Source: a virus. Taken from it: a DNA stretch of 27,415 bases. The stretch spans positions 1 through 27,415 of the IMG/VR virus record IMGVR_UViG_3300042475_000216; one strand, written 5' to 3'. Made by a program: the position numbers and the translations under genes. This document shows positions 1 to 6,606 of the stretch, piece after piece; within the stretch, counting starts at the first letter, position 1, and the number at the start of each line of letters is the position of its first letter. The notes beneath the pieces are model-generated. The model had not been told where the DNA came from, searched no databases, and saw only the letters and a list, made by a program, of their open reading frames with translations.

Positions 1-102
1 CATGTAATGCTGACAGGCTGCAATCGGCTGGCACAGCGGGGGTCTGACTGCAACACTGGCGTGGCTTTGACACGCCGTGTTCGGCTGGCAGACGAACTGT
101 GA
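1..102 (+). CDS. possible 3' end of an upstream small gene (partial)
   Basis: The first frame is open from the left edge to a TGA at 100-102 and has an internal ATG at 7. The translated end contains two cysteines ten residues apart and a basic tail ending RRVRLADEL. Base composition is visibly more GC-rich than the gene-free stretch that follows, and a 10-base repeat (TCGGCTGGCA at 24-33 and 81-90) lies in register with this frame. I do not recognise the product. It could be a small Cys-containing phage protein or simply a chance open frame, since only about 33 codons are visible. Confidence 0.25.
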   Translation, partial: HVMLTGCNRLAQRGSDCNTGVALTRRVRLADEL

Positions 103-203
103 GGGTTTACCCATTGCCAAGGCTGTAACGATTTCAGTTTAATAAAACAGGGGCGAGGTAGTGCTGTCTATCGAGCCGCAGACTAGTCTCTGTCTACACT
201 CAG

Positions 204-218
204 CCTGTACAGTACAGG
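204..218. promoter_or_regulatory. 15-base palindrome, candidate protein-binding site
   Basis: CCTGTACAGTACAGG is a perfect 7-base inverted repeat around a single central base (211). It is followed by two half-site-like copies, CCTGTA at 223-228 and 237-242. The symmetry and nearby half sites resemble an operator for a dimeric regulator or a packaging-protein recognition site. Function is inferred only from form and position. Confidence 0.45.
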
Positions 219-342
219 TCAACCTGTATCTGTCTACCTGTAGTCTGTTTCTGACCCTAGAGTGATTAAACTACGGCTGTAAGATATACTGTATCTCTAA
301 TAAAGATTTTCCCGTACAGTCCCCTATGCCCTGTTTAGGCTG

Positions 343-367
343 TTACTTAACTGTTTTAATTAAGTAA
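343..367. repeat. AT-rich inverted repeat
   Basis: TTACTTAA at 343-350 pairs perfectly with TTAAGTAA at 360-367 around a 9-base loop, and is followed by an A-run and GATTTTT. All but one pair per arm are A-T, so the hairpin would be weak in RNA. It may be a DNA-level binding site or a minor terminator. Confidence 0.4.
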
Positions 368-449
368 AAAGATTTTTGCCTTTGCACCGTTCGGAATGGC
401 TGTTTGAACGGGTTAATACTATATAGAGACTATTTCTTTTACTACCTAA

Positions 450-470
450 GCAAGTTCTTCAGGAACTTGC
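450..470. repeat. 8-bp hairpin in the terminase leader
   Basis: GCAAGTTC at 450-457 and GAACTTGC at 463-470 form a perfect 8-bp stem around the loop TTCAG. No T-run follows on the + strand, so it does not look like a standard terminator. It lies about 65 bases before the terminase start, where it could act as an mRNA 5' structure, an operator or a packaging element. Confidence 0.45.
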
Positions 471-534
471 GTTACAGACTGTATCTACTATCCGTTACTA
501 ACTGGTCTGTACTATATGCAGATGGGACAGTTAC

Positions 535-2421
535 GTGACTTTTCAGAAGACTAATAACCCTCGTACCGCTATGGCGGCAGAGGCTAAAGCCAAAGTTTTG
601 GCGCTGGTATCTGAAGGTATGTCGGTACATAGGGCTATGGAACAAAATGGCAAAAAGCCAGACACTGTTCGTATCTGGTGTTTAAGAGACCCAGCCTTTG
701 CTACTGCCCTAGCCGAGGCAAAGGAAAACGCTAAAGAGCGTTCATTAAAAGCCATGGGCGTAGCCCGTGAAGATATTACCTTTCCTCAGTTTTCTGAGAT
801 GTTTTTGGACCAGCGGGTTTTTCCACATCATATGGATTGGATTGACCTATTAGAGGGACGCGAGCCTTCGTGGCTGCACCCCAATATGATTTACGAGCCA
901 GGCAATCGGAACCGCCTACTTCTAAACGTTCCCCCTGAGCACGCCAAATCAACCGTCATTACGGTTAACTACGCAACTTATCGCATCGCTCTCAATCCGA
1001 ACGTCCGCATTATTGTGGTCTCGAAGACCCTTGTTAAAGCACGCGAGTTCGTGTACGCAATCAAGCAGAGATTATCCCACCCGCGCTGGCTAAAGTTACA
1101 AACAACTTTTGGACCAGAAGGGGGCTGGAAAGAAGACTCAGATACTTGGCGAGTTGACACGGTCTACCTTGGGAGTGATGCGAGAAACTCAAGTGAAAAA
1201 GACCCAACGATTCAGGCACTGGGTATGGGTGGTCAGATTTACGGCGCACGTGCCGACCTGATTATCCTAGATGACTGTATAACTACCTCTAACGCTCACG
1301 AGCATGAGAAGCAGATTAACTGGCTGCAAAAGGAAGTTATTACCCGTTTGGGCAAGAATGGTAAGTTACTGGTGGTAGGTACACGTATCGCCCCATCTGA
1401 TTTCTATAAAGAACTCCGCGACCCTAAGCATTGGTCTGGTGGCAAGTCACCTTTTACATACATGGGTATGCCAGCAGTTCTTGACTATAGCGATAAGCCA
1501 GAAGACTGGACAACCCTCTGGCCTGCAAGTGATACACCCTGGGACGGTGATGAAGATACCCCACCTGATGAAGAAGGGTTATACCCTAAGTGGGATGGCG
1601 AAACGCTTTTTAAACGTAGAAGCGAAGTAACCCCAGCAACATGGGCGCTTGTTTATCAACAAGAAGATGTAACTGAAGACTCTATCTTTCCACCTGAACT
1701 GGTGCAAGGTTCTATTAACGGCATGCGTAAGCGTGGTCAATTAAGACCAGGTGCACCAGGACACCCAACTCATGTTGAGGGATACACCATCGTAGGCTTT
1801 GACCCCGCTATGGCGGGTAACGCTGCGTTTGTGGCTATTACCTATAACAGGGCTGATGGAAAGATTTATGTTTTAGAATGTTTAAACATGCAAGACCCAA
1901 CGCCACAAAAGATTAGGCAAGCCATTGAAGATTTTACGCTTCGGTACAGACCGCAAGAGTTCCGCGTTGAAATCAACGCCCACCAAAAAGCCTACTCCCT
2001 TGATGAAGAACTACGAACATGGCTCTCTTCACACGGCGTACGGCTTAATTCTCACTTTACAGGCAAGAACAAATGGGACACAAACTTCGGTGTGGCATCA
2101 ATGTCAACACTCTTTGGCACTACTCGCGAAGGTAAGTTCCAAAAGAACAACATTATAGAATTACCTAGTACTGAAAACTCAGAAGGTATGAAGGCGTTAG
2201 TGCAACAGTTAATTACCTGGAAGCCTGACACCAGAGGTAAGACAGATACTGTTATGGCTTTATGGTTTGCGGTTATCCGTGCCCGTGAGTTCATGCAGCA
2301 AAATAGCAATATCGCAAGGTACGCCAACAATCGTTGGGCTACTAGAGCGCAGCAACACAAACGTACCTCAATTAACTTAGATGATGCCGCATCTGAAATG
2401 TGGCAACAACAATACGGATAA
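535..2421 (+). CDS. terL: terminase large subunit with N-terminal TerS-like HTH
   Basis: This is the ATPase and nuclease motor that cuts concatemeric DNA and pumps it through the portal into the prohead. The ATPase domain shows a Walker A-like PPEHAKST loop (about residues 133-140, Lys138) and a Walker B IILDD (243-247). The nuclease domain opens with FDPA (Asp423) and ends with a TDTVMALW helix (Asp571), the usual RNase H-like pattern. Residues 14-65 precede the motor and look like a helix-turn-helix of the small-terminase type (SEGMSVHRAM, then DTVRIWCLRDPAF). No separate TerS gene is visible nearby. The start is GTG; a stop (499-501) lies upstream in frame, no ATG intervenes, and a weak GGGA ribosome site lies 7 bases before it. 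At 628 aa it is longer than many TerL proteins, consistent with the extra domain. Confidence 0.96.
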   Translation: MTFQKTNNPRTAMAAEAKAKVLALVSEGMSVHRAMEQNGKKPDTVRIWCLRDPAFATALAEAKENAKERSLKAMGVAREDITFPQFSEMFLDQRVFPHHMDWIDLLEGREPSWLHPNMIYEPGNRNRLLLNVPPEHAKSTVITVNYATYRIALNPNVRIIVVSKTLVKAREFVYAIKQRLSHPRWLKLQTTFGPEGGWKEDSDTWRVDTVYLGSDARNSSEKDPTIQALGMGGQIYGARADLIILDDCITTSNAHEHEKQINWLQKEVITRLGKNGKLLVVGTRIAPSDFYKELRDPKHWSGGKSPFTYMGMPAVLDYSDKPEDWTTLWPASDTPWDGDEDTPPDEEGLYPKWDGETLFKRRSEVTPATWALVYQQEDVTEDSIFPPELVQGSINGMRKRGQLRPGAPGHPTHVEGYTIVGFDPAMAGNAAFVAITYNRADGKIYVLECLNMQDPTPQKIRQAIEDFTLRYRPQEFRVEINAHQKAYSLDEELRTWLSSHGVRLNSHFTGKNKWDTNFGVASMSTLFGTTREGKFQKNNIIELPSTENSEGMKALVQQLITWKPDTRGKTDTVMALWFAVIRAREFMQQNSNIARYANNRWATRAQQHKRTSINLDDAASEMWQQQYG

Positions 2422-2433
2422 GGATAAAACAAA

Positions 2434-2700
2434 ATGGCAACTAAAGCACAAAAAGTATTAAAGACAGAATACATGAAAAGCACAGGCATGAACCCTACAC
2501 TAGCGGCAACAAAATATGTTGTTAATGGACTTAAAGACCTTAATTTGTCACCTCAAGAAAGACAAGCAATGAAGCAAAAGTTAATTCCAATAGTAGCAAA
2601 TCGTATTAAAAATGACCGTGGTCGCACAAAGGGTCGTGCTGTAGGAATCGTAATGCGCGAAGAAAAGGCTCGTCTTAAGAAGGCATCAGAAAGCATCTAA
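2434..2700 (+). CDS. small basic protein, unknown function
   Basis: I do not recognise this 88-aa protein. It is rich in Lys and Arg and predicted to be mostly helical, with a central SPQERQAMKQKL segment and a basic, charged C-terminus. It starts 12 bases after terL, with AGGA about 8 bases before the ATG, and lies between terminase and portal with two other small basic proteins. Location suggests a packaging accessory or a head-associated DNA-binding protein, but this is only inference. Confidence 0.7.
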   Translation: MATKAQKVLKTEYMKSTGMNPTLAATKYVVNGLKDLNLSPQERQAMKQKLIPIVANRIKNDRGRTKGRAVGIVMREEKARLKKASESI

Positions 2701-2739
2701 ATAATTTTTAACTAACAACAATACGAATAGGGAATAACT

Positions 2740-3174
2740 ATGGTACTACCACTAGTAGGAATAGCAGCAGGAGTAGCAGCCCGTGCTGTTGCAAAAAAAG
2801 TTGCATCTAATGCTCTTAAAAAAGCAGCCGTTGGTAAAATGGCAAGCAAAGCAATTAAGGCTCCTAAAGGTGGACCTAAAAATATTTCAACTGGCAAAAT
2901 GAAGGCAACAATAAAGGCTAATAAATATAAATCTGAAGGCGCTGGTGCTGTTAACTTAGGTACTAAAAGTGGCAATATGCGTGAATATATGAGTGGTGCT
3001 AAAGTTAAAGGAACTGCTCGTAATGTTCGTGATAATGCACACCGCGCAGAACTTGAGGCTAAAGGATATTCAAAGCGTGCTTCTGTTACAAAGTATCCAA
3101 CTAAAAAATTGGTTGGCAATCCTAATAAATTAACTACTTCAAAAGTTCCAGTAAAAAAAAGTAAGGGTAAATAA
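2740..3174 (+). CDS. Lys-rich protein with hydrophobic N-terminus (paralogue A)
   Basis: The 144-aa product begins with a short Val/Ala/Gly-rich segment (about residues 2-16) that runs into an Ala/Lys amphipathic stretch. The rest is strongly basic and low in hydrophobic residues, probably largely disordered, and ends in a Lys-rich tail. The N-terminus follows the pattern MV-PLVG-A-G-AARA--KK, shared almost exactly with the next gene, so the two look like diverged tandem copies. An AGGGA ribosome site precedes the ATG. Function is unknown. The design (membrane-active-looking head and nucleic-acid-binding body) would fit a small virion protein that touches DNA. Confidence 0.75.
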   Translation: MVLPLVGIAAGVAARAVAKKVASNALKKAAVGKMASKAIKAPKGGPKNISTGKMKATIKANKYKSEGAGAVNLGTKSGNMREYMSGAKVKGTARNVRDNAHRAELEAKGYSKRASVTKYPTKKLVGNPNKLTTSKVPVKKSKGK

Positions 3175-3176
3175 TT

Positions 3177-3557
3177 ATGGTAGCACCATTAGTAGGACTA
3201 GCAATAGGAGCAGCAGCGCGTGCTGCTATTAAAAAGGCAGCAACTAAAAAGTTAGTTAAAGAGGCTGCTAAGAAAAAGCCACTTACTAACCCTAAGTCTA
3301 ATGTTAAGGTAAAGCCTGCTGCTAAAAACAAACCTAATCCACCAAGTACTGCTAAGTTAATGATGAAAGAAATGAAAAGCGGAGAAGGCACTTCTCGTAA
3401 AGCATCAATTCAAATTAAAAACTTACCTAAGCGTGCTACGCCTGTTGCTGAACCAGCAAATGCTTTTAACGTTGCTCTTAGAAAACCTGCACCAACAATT
3501 AAAATTAACTCTGCGCCACGCAAGACTGCAGCAAAGCCAGGCACAAAGCGTAAATAA
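3177..3557 (+). CDS. Lys-rich protein with hydrophobic N-terminus (paralogue B)
   Basis: This 126-aa protein starts two bases after the stop of its neighbour and repeats its N-terminal plan (MVAPLVGLAIGAAARA, then a KK-rich helix), while the remainder has diverged. The body is rich in Lys, Pro, Ala and Asn, with no recognisable enzyme motif, and ends in PGTKRK. The pair probably arose by tandem duplication. Its place immediately before the portal suggests a virion or packaging role, but nothing in the sequence fixes that. Confidence 0.75.
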   Translation: MVAPLVGLAIGAAARAAIKKAATKKLVKEAAKKKPLTNPKSNVKVKPAAKNKPNPPSTAKLMMKEMKSGEGTSRKASIQIKNLPKRATPVAEPANAFNVALRKPAPTIKINSAPRKTAAKPGTKRK

Positions 3558-3583
3558 TTTTTTAACCAACCGTTAGGACAATA

Positions 3584-5326
3584 ATGCTTTCTATAGAACA
3601 AATTTCTGCACGGGTTGCATCCCTTAAAGACCGTGCTGCAGAGCGTGATGCACGCCAGCAAGATGTTCTTGCTGTCCGTAAAGGACAGATAGCAAGTGTT
3701 TACCCAGACTTCTTTCCGCAAGGTGTTGATGCTAACGTAGTAGCAAACTTTATTGACATTGTGGCCCGTGACCTTTCTGAGGTCATGGCTCCACTACCAT
3801 CTGTCAATTGTTCTGCTGCTAACCAAGCCAACGACCGTGCTCGTAAGTTTGCAGATACACGCACTCGTATTGCTAACAATTATTTTTCTAACTCAGATTT
3901 ACAAGTACAGATGTACACAGGCGCAGACATGTACATCACATTTGGTTTCGTCCCTTTCATCATTGAATTAGACGAAGAAGCAGGGCTACCGCGTATTCGC
4001 GTAGAAAATCCAGTGGGGGCTTACCCAGAATTTGACCGCTACGGACGCTGTATTGCCTTTGCTAAGCGTTATTACTTGAGCATTGGAGAACTTGCTTCAG
4101 AGTTCCCTGAGTATGCAAGAGAACTCCTTGGTCCAGAAATGTATAAGGGAGACCTTAACGCACAACTAGAGATAATTCGTTACTACGATGCACAACAATC
4201 TCTGTTGTTTGTTCCAGATAGAAACAATTTAGTTTTATCTAAGGCGGCTAATCCGCTTGGTAAGATGATGGTTGTTGTTGCTAAGCGTCCATCAGTTGAT
4301 GGTGAGATGCGTGGACAGTTTGATGATGTATTAGGTATTCAGTTGCTTCGTAACAGGTTCGCATTACTTGCGATGGAAGCAGCAGAAAAGTCAGTACAGG
4401 CTCCAATTGTTCTACCAACAGATGTAACAGAACTTGAACTGGGTGGCGATGCAATTATTCGCACAGCAAACCCAGCAGGTGTAAGACGCGTAGACCTTAA
4501 CATTCCACCTGGCGCATTTACTGAGCAGGCTTTGTTACAGCAAGAACTACGAACAGGAACACGTTACCCAGAGGGACGTACTGGAAACATTGATGCTTCC
4601 ATTATTACTGGTCAAGGTGTTCAAGCACTTATGGGTGGCTTTGATACACAGGTTAAATCTGCTCAGGCTATCTTTGCTTCTGCATTACGAGATGTTATTT
4701 CTGTATGTTTTGAAGTAGATGAAAAGTTTTTTGATTTTGAAAAGACAATCCGTGGCGTAGATGCAGGTTCTCCTTACAGCCTTACCTACAAGCCAGGCAA
4801 AGATATTAAGAGTGACTTTACTGCCGATGTTAGATACGGCATGCTTGCTGGTCTTAACCCAGCACAGGGACTTATTTTTATGTTACAAGCATTAGGTGGT
4901 GGATTAATTTCCACAGACCTAGCAATGCGTGAACTACCGTTTGGTATTAACGTAACGCAGGAACAAGAAAAGATTGAAATTGAGAATATGCGTAAAGCAC
5001 TGGTTAGTTCTTTACAAGCATACACACAAGCCATTCCACAAATGGCTGTGCAAGGTGGGGACCCATCAGCCGTGGTAAATAAAATCGCTGGAGTTATTAA
5101 GGCTCGTCAACGTGGCGTACCAATAGAGGATGCCGTTGAAGAAGTCTTTGCGCCAGAATTACCTCCTGCTGGTGCACAGGTTGAGCAACCGTCCCCTGTT
5201 CCCGCCGCGCCAGCAGGAGGCGCTTCTTTAGAACCACAGCAACCACCACAACTGCAAAGTCTTTTAGCAAGTTTAACATCAGGCGGAGAAGCCTCAGCAT
5301 CGGCAAGAACAGTAACTAGACGCTAA
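3584..5326 (+). CDS. portal protein
   Basis: The portal forms the dodecameric ring at one capsid vertex through which DNA enters and leaves. The 580-aa length, the position just after the terminase block, and the sequence plan support this. There is a helical N-terminus, a conserved-looking ANFIDIVARDLSEVM segment, a beta-rich wing region around residues 115-165 (IRVENPVGAYPEFDRYGR), and a long helical core with GNIDASIITGQGVQALMGG at about 337-355. The C-terminus from about residue 520 is a Pro/Gln/Ala-rich, probably flexible tail, which could contact internal proteins. An AGGAC ribosome site precedes the ATG. The gene is followed at 20 bases by the Ntn hydrolase gene. Confidence 0.93.
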   Translation: MLSIEQISARVASLKDRAAERDARQQDVLAVRKGQIASVYPDFFPQGVDANVVANFIDIVARDLSEVMAPLPSVNCSAANQANDRARKFADTRTRIANNYFSNSDLQVQMYTGADMYITFGFVPFIIELDEEAGLPRIRVENPVGAYPEFDRYGRCIAFAKRYYLSIGELASEFPEYARELLGPEMYKGDLNAQLEIIRYYDAQQSLLFVPDRNNLVLSKAANPLGKMMVVVAKRPSVDGEMRGQFDDVLGIQLLRNRFALLAMEAAEKSVQAPIVLPTDVTELELGGDAIIRTANPAGVRRVDLNIPPGAFTEQALLQQELRTGTRYPEGRTGNIDASIITGQGVQALMGGFDTQVKSAQAIFASALRDVISVCFEVDEKFFDFEKTIRGVDAGSPYSLTYKPGKDIKSDFTADVRYGMLAGLNPAQGLIFMLQALGGGLISTDLAMRELPFGINVTQEQEKIEIENMRKALVSSLQAYTQAIPQMAVQGGDPSAVVNKIAGVIKARQRGVPIEDAVEEVFAPELPPAGAQVEQPSPVPAAPAGGASLEPQQPPQLQSLLASLTSGGEASASARTVTRR

Positions 5327-5345
5327 CTAATAAAGGTAGGGGACA

Positions 5346-5915
5346 ATGACAACACTCGCTGCTTATCAGGGAGATGGCTGGTCTGTAATTGGTTGCGACT
5401 CTAGAGCATCTGATGAAAGCGGTCGTCCTATGACGATTGCTACTCACAAGATTACCGAAAACAACGGATACTTAATTGCAGGAGCAGGCGCTAGTCGCGG
5501 CTCTAACTTATTGCAGTTTGGATGGAAGCCACCTAAGCCAACTAAGTTAGAAAACTTAGATTTGTTTATGACGCAAAAGTTTATACCAGCAATGCGTAAG
5601 ACATTTATTGACGCAGGCTATGACATGAAAGAAGATGGGGATGCTGCTGCACAGGATTCGAGTTTTATTATTAGCGTTCATGGAGTCTTGTATCCTATAT
5701 TTGAGGATTACTCTTGGGACCGTGATAGTCGTGGCATTTATTTTAATGGTAGCGGTGGCGATGTTGCCCTTGGTGCTATGGCAGCAATGGGTATTAGTAA
5801 AACAAAAACTCCAGAACAAGCAGAAGTTATCATCCGCAAAGCAATAGAAATTTCTTGCAACTGGGATATTCACACTAGTGAACCTATTATTACAAAGATT
5901 CAGTACGCAAAATGA
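5346..5915 (+). CDS. HslV/proteasome-beta-like Ntn hydrolase, candidate prohead protease
   Basis: The 189-aa protein has the proteasome-beta/HslV plan. The N-terminus MTT would expose Thr2 after Met removal. VIGCDSRAS supplies the Asp (Asp18, equal to Asp17 in mature numbering). HKI supplies a Lys (Lys35, near the family's Lys33 position). AGAGASRG (45-52) matches the HslV AGFAGG strand, and GSGGDVALGAMAAMG (135-149) matches the family's GSGGxxALAAxxAL segment. The final helix EQAEVIIRKAIEISCNWD also fits. In the family the Thr acts as nucleophile in peptide-bond hydrolysis. No unfoldase partner is encoded here. It lies between portal and capsid genes, where HK97-type phages keep their prohead protease, and no other protease candidate is seen in the head cluster. 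The fold is well supported; the maturation role is inference. A GGTAGGGG ribosome site precedes the ATG. Confidence 0.85.
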   Translation: MTTLAAYQGDGWSVIGCDSRASDESGRPMTIATHKITENNGYLIAGAGASRGSNLLQFGWKPPKPTKLENLDLFMTQKFIPAMRKTFIDAGYDMKEDGDAAAQDSSFIISVHGVLYPIFEDYSWDRDSRGIYFNGSGGDVALGAMAAMGISKTKTPEQAEVIIRKAIEISCNWDIHTSEPIITKIQYAK

Positions 5916-6178
5916 GCAAAGAGTTTAGAGACAAAATAGAAGAAGCCTTAAAGATTCTTCTCGAAGAAGATACGAAGGGGACTGAGTTCATCTGCACTAA
6001 CTGGTTAATGATAACCGAGTGGGCAGACTACGAAGGGACCCGATATTTACACACAGAAGTTAGCGAAGCCATGACACCATGGAACGCGTATGGGATGATG
6101 AAGATGGCACAAGAATATAACAGTGAAGTACTTGGCACTAAACATGAAACCGTTGAAGAAGAGGAGGATGAAGAATGA
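5912..6178 (+). CDS. small acidic protein, unknown function
   Basis: The 88-aa protein overlaps the Ntn hydrolase stop as ATGA, so the two are probably translationally coupled. It has a compact centre with the pattern W-x-I-x-E-W-x-D-x-E-G-x-R-Y-L, then W-N-A-Y-G-M-M, and a tail of almost only Glu and Asp. Small proteins with a similar 'W..-E...-G..wl...W...G' plan are common in actinobacterial phages, by recollection, but their role is not known to me. The coupling suggests a partner or inhibitor of the hydrolase, but that is speculation. Confidence 0.75.
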   Translation: MSKEFRDKIEEALKILLEEDTKGTEFICTNWLMITEWADYEGTRYLHTEVSEAMTPWNAYGMMKMAQEYNSEVLGTKHETVEEEEDEE

Positions 6179-6606
6179 CAACTGCCCCAGAAAATCGTGG
6201 TGGGATGCGTCCAACAGCCCCTCAGAATAATCCAGCAAATGTTTCAGCAACTGGTGGTGCAGGCCAATCGGGCCGTGCCACACAACCTGCTAGATATATT
6301 GCTGGCTTGCCATACGGAGAAGGTCAAGCAACTATGGCGCAACAAACAGGTGCGCCTATGCAGGGTAGTTCAATGCCACAGATGCCTCAAATAGAAATGC
6401 CAACACCGCTAGGTGCGCCATCTATGCGTCCTGGTGAGCCAATTACATCTGGTATTGACATGGGTGATGGCGTAGGTTCAGAGGCAATGCGTGGTCTACC
6501 TAATCAAACACCAACGCTTCTTGACACATTAAAGTATTTAGCACAGTTTGATTCATCAGGAGATGCAGAGTTAATCTACAGAACAATTCTTGATAGAGAC
6601 TTTTAA
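6175..6606 (+). CDS. Pro/Gln/Met-rich low-complexity protein
   Basis: The start overlaps the previous stop (ATGA), and the stop overlaps the next start (TAATG). Residues 1-105 are rich in Pro, Gln, Gly, Met and Ala and are probably disordered, with repeated MPQMPQIEMPTP-like text near residues 67-78. Only the last 35 residues (TLLDTLKYLAQFDSSGD onward) look helical. No family is recognised. A flexible protein tucked between portal and the large internal-protein genes might be an assembly adaptor or a head-internal component. Confidence 0.75.
   Translation: MTTAPENRGGMRPTAPQNNPANVSATGGAGQSGRATQPARYIAGLPYGEGQATMAQQTGAPMQGSSMPQMPQIEMPTPLGAPSMRPGEPITSGIDMGDGVGSEAMRGLPNQTPTLLDTLKYLAQFDSSGDAELIYRTILDRDF

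Larger units (their letters stand above)
103..534. promoter_or_regulatory. gene-free leader region upstream of terminase, rich in short repeats
   Basis: No credible gene is visible on either strand over about 430 bases. The stretch holds recurring CTGT-type words: CTGTCTA at 164, 190 and 230; CCTGTA at 204, 223 and 237; ACTGTATCT at 289 and 478; ACTATAT at 418 and 511. It also holds three inverted repeats, listed separately. A good -10-like hexamer TATACT lies at 285-290, but I see no convincing -35 in front of it. Its place just before the terminase fits a late promoter region, a DNA packaging start site, or both. Which of these applies is inference. Confidence 0.6.

Noticed and set aside
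413-433. Resemblance to a T7-type phage promoter (TAATAC...TATA-GAGA)
   Set aside because: The match lacks the central bases of the T7 consensus, occurs once, and no phage RNA polymerase gene is visible in the window.
2712-3391. Minus-strand hydrophobic frames over the two Lys-rich genes
   Set aside because: They are shadows created by Lys/Ala codons read backwards and lie against an unbroken + strand operon.
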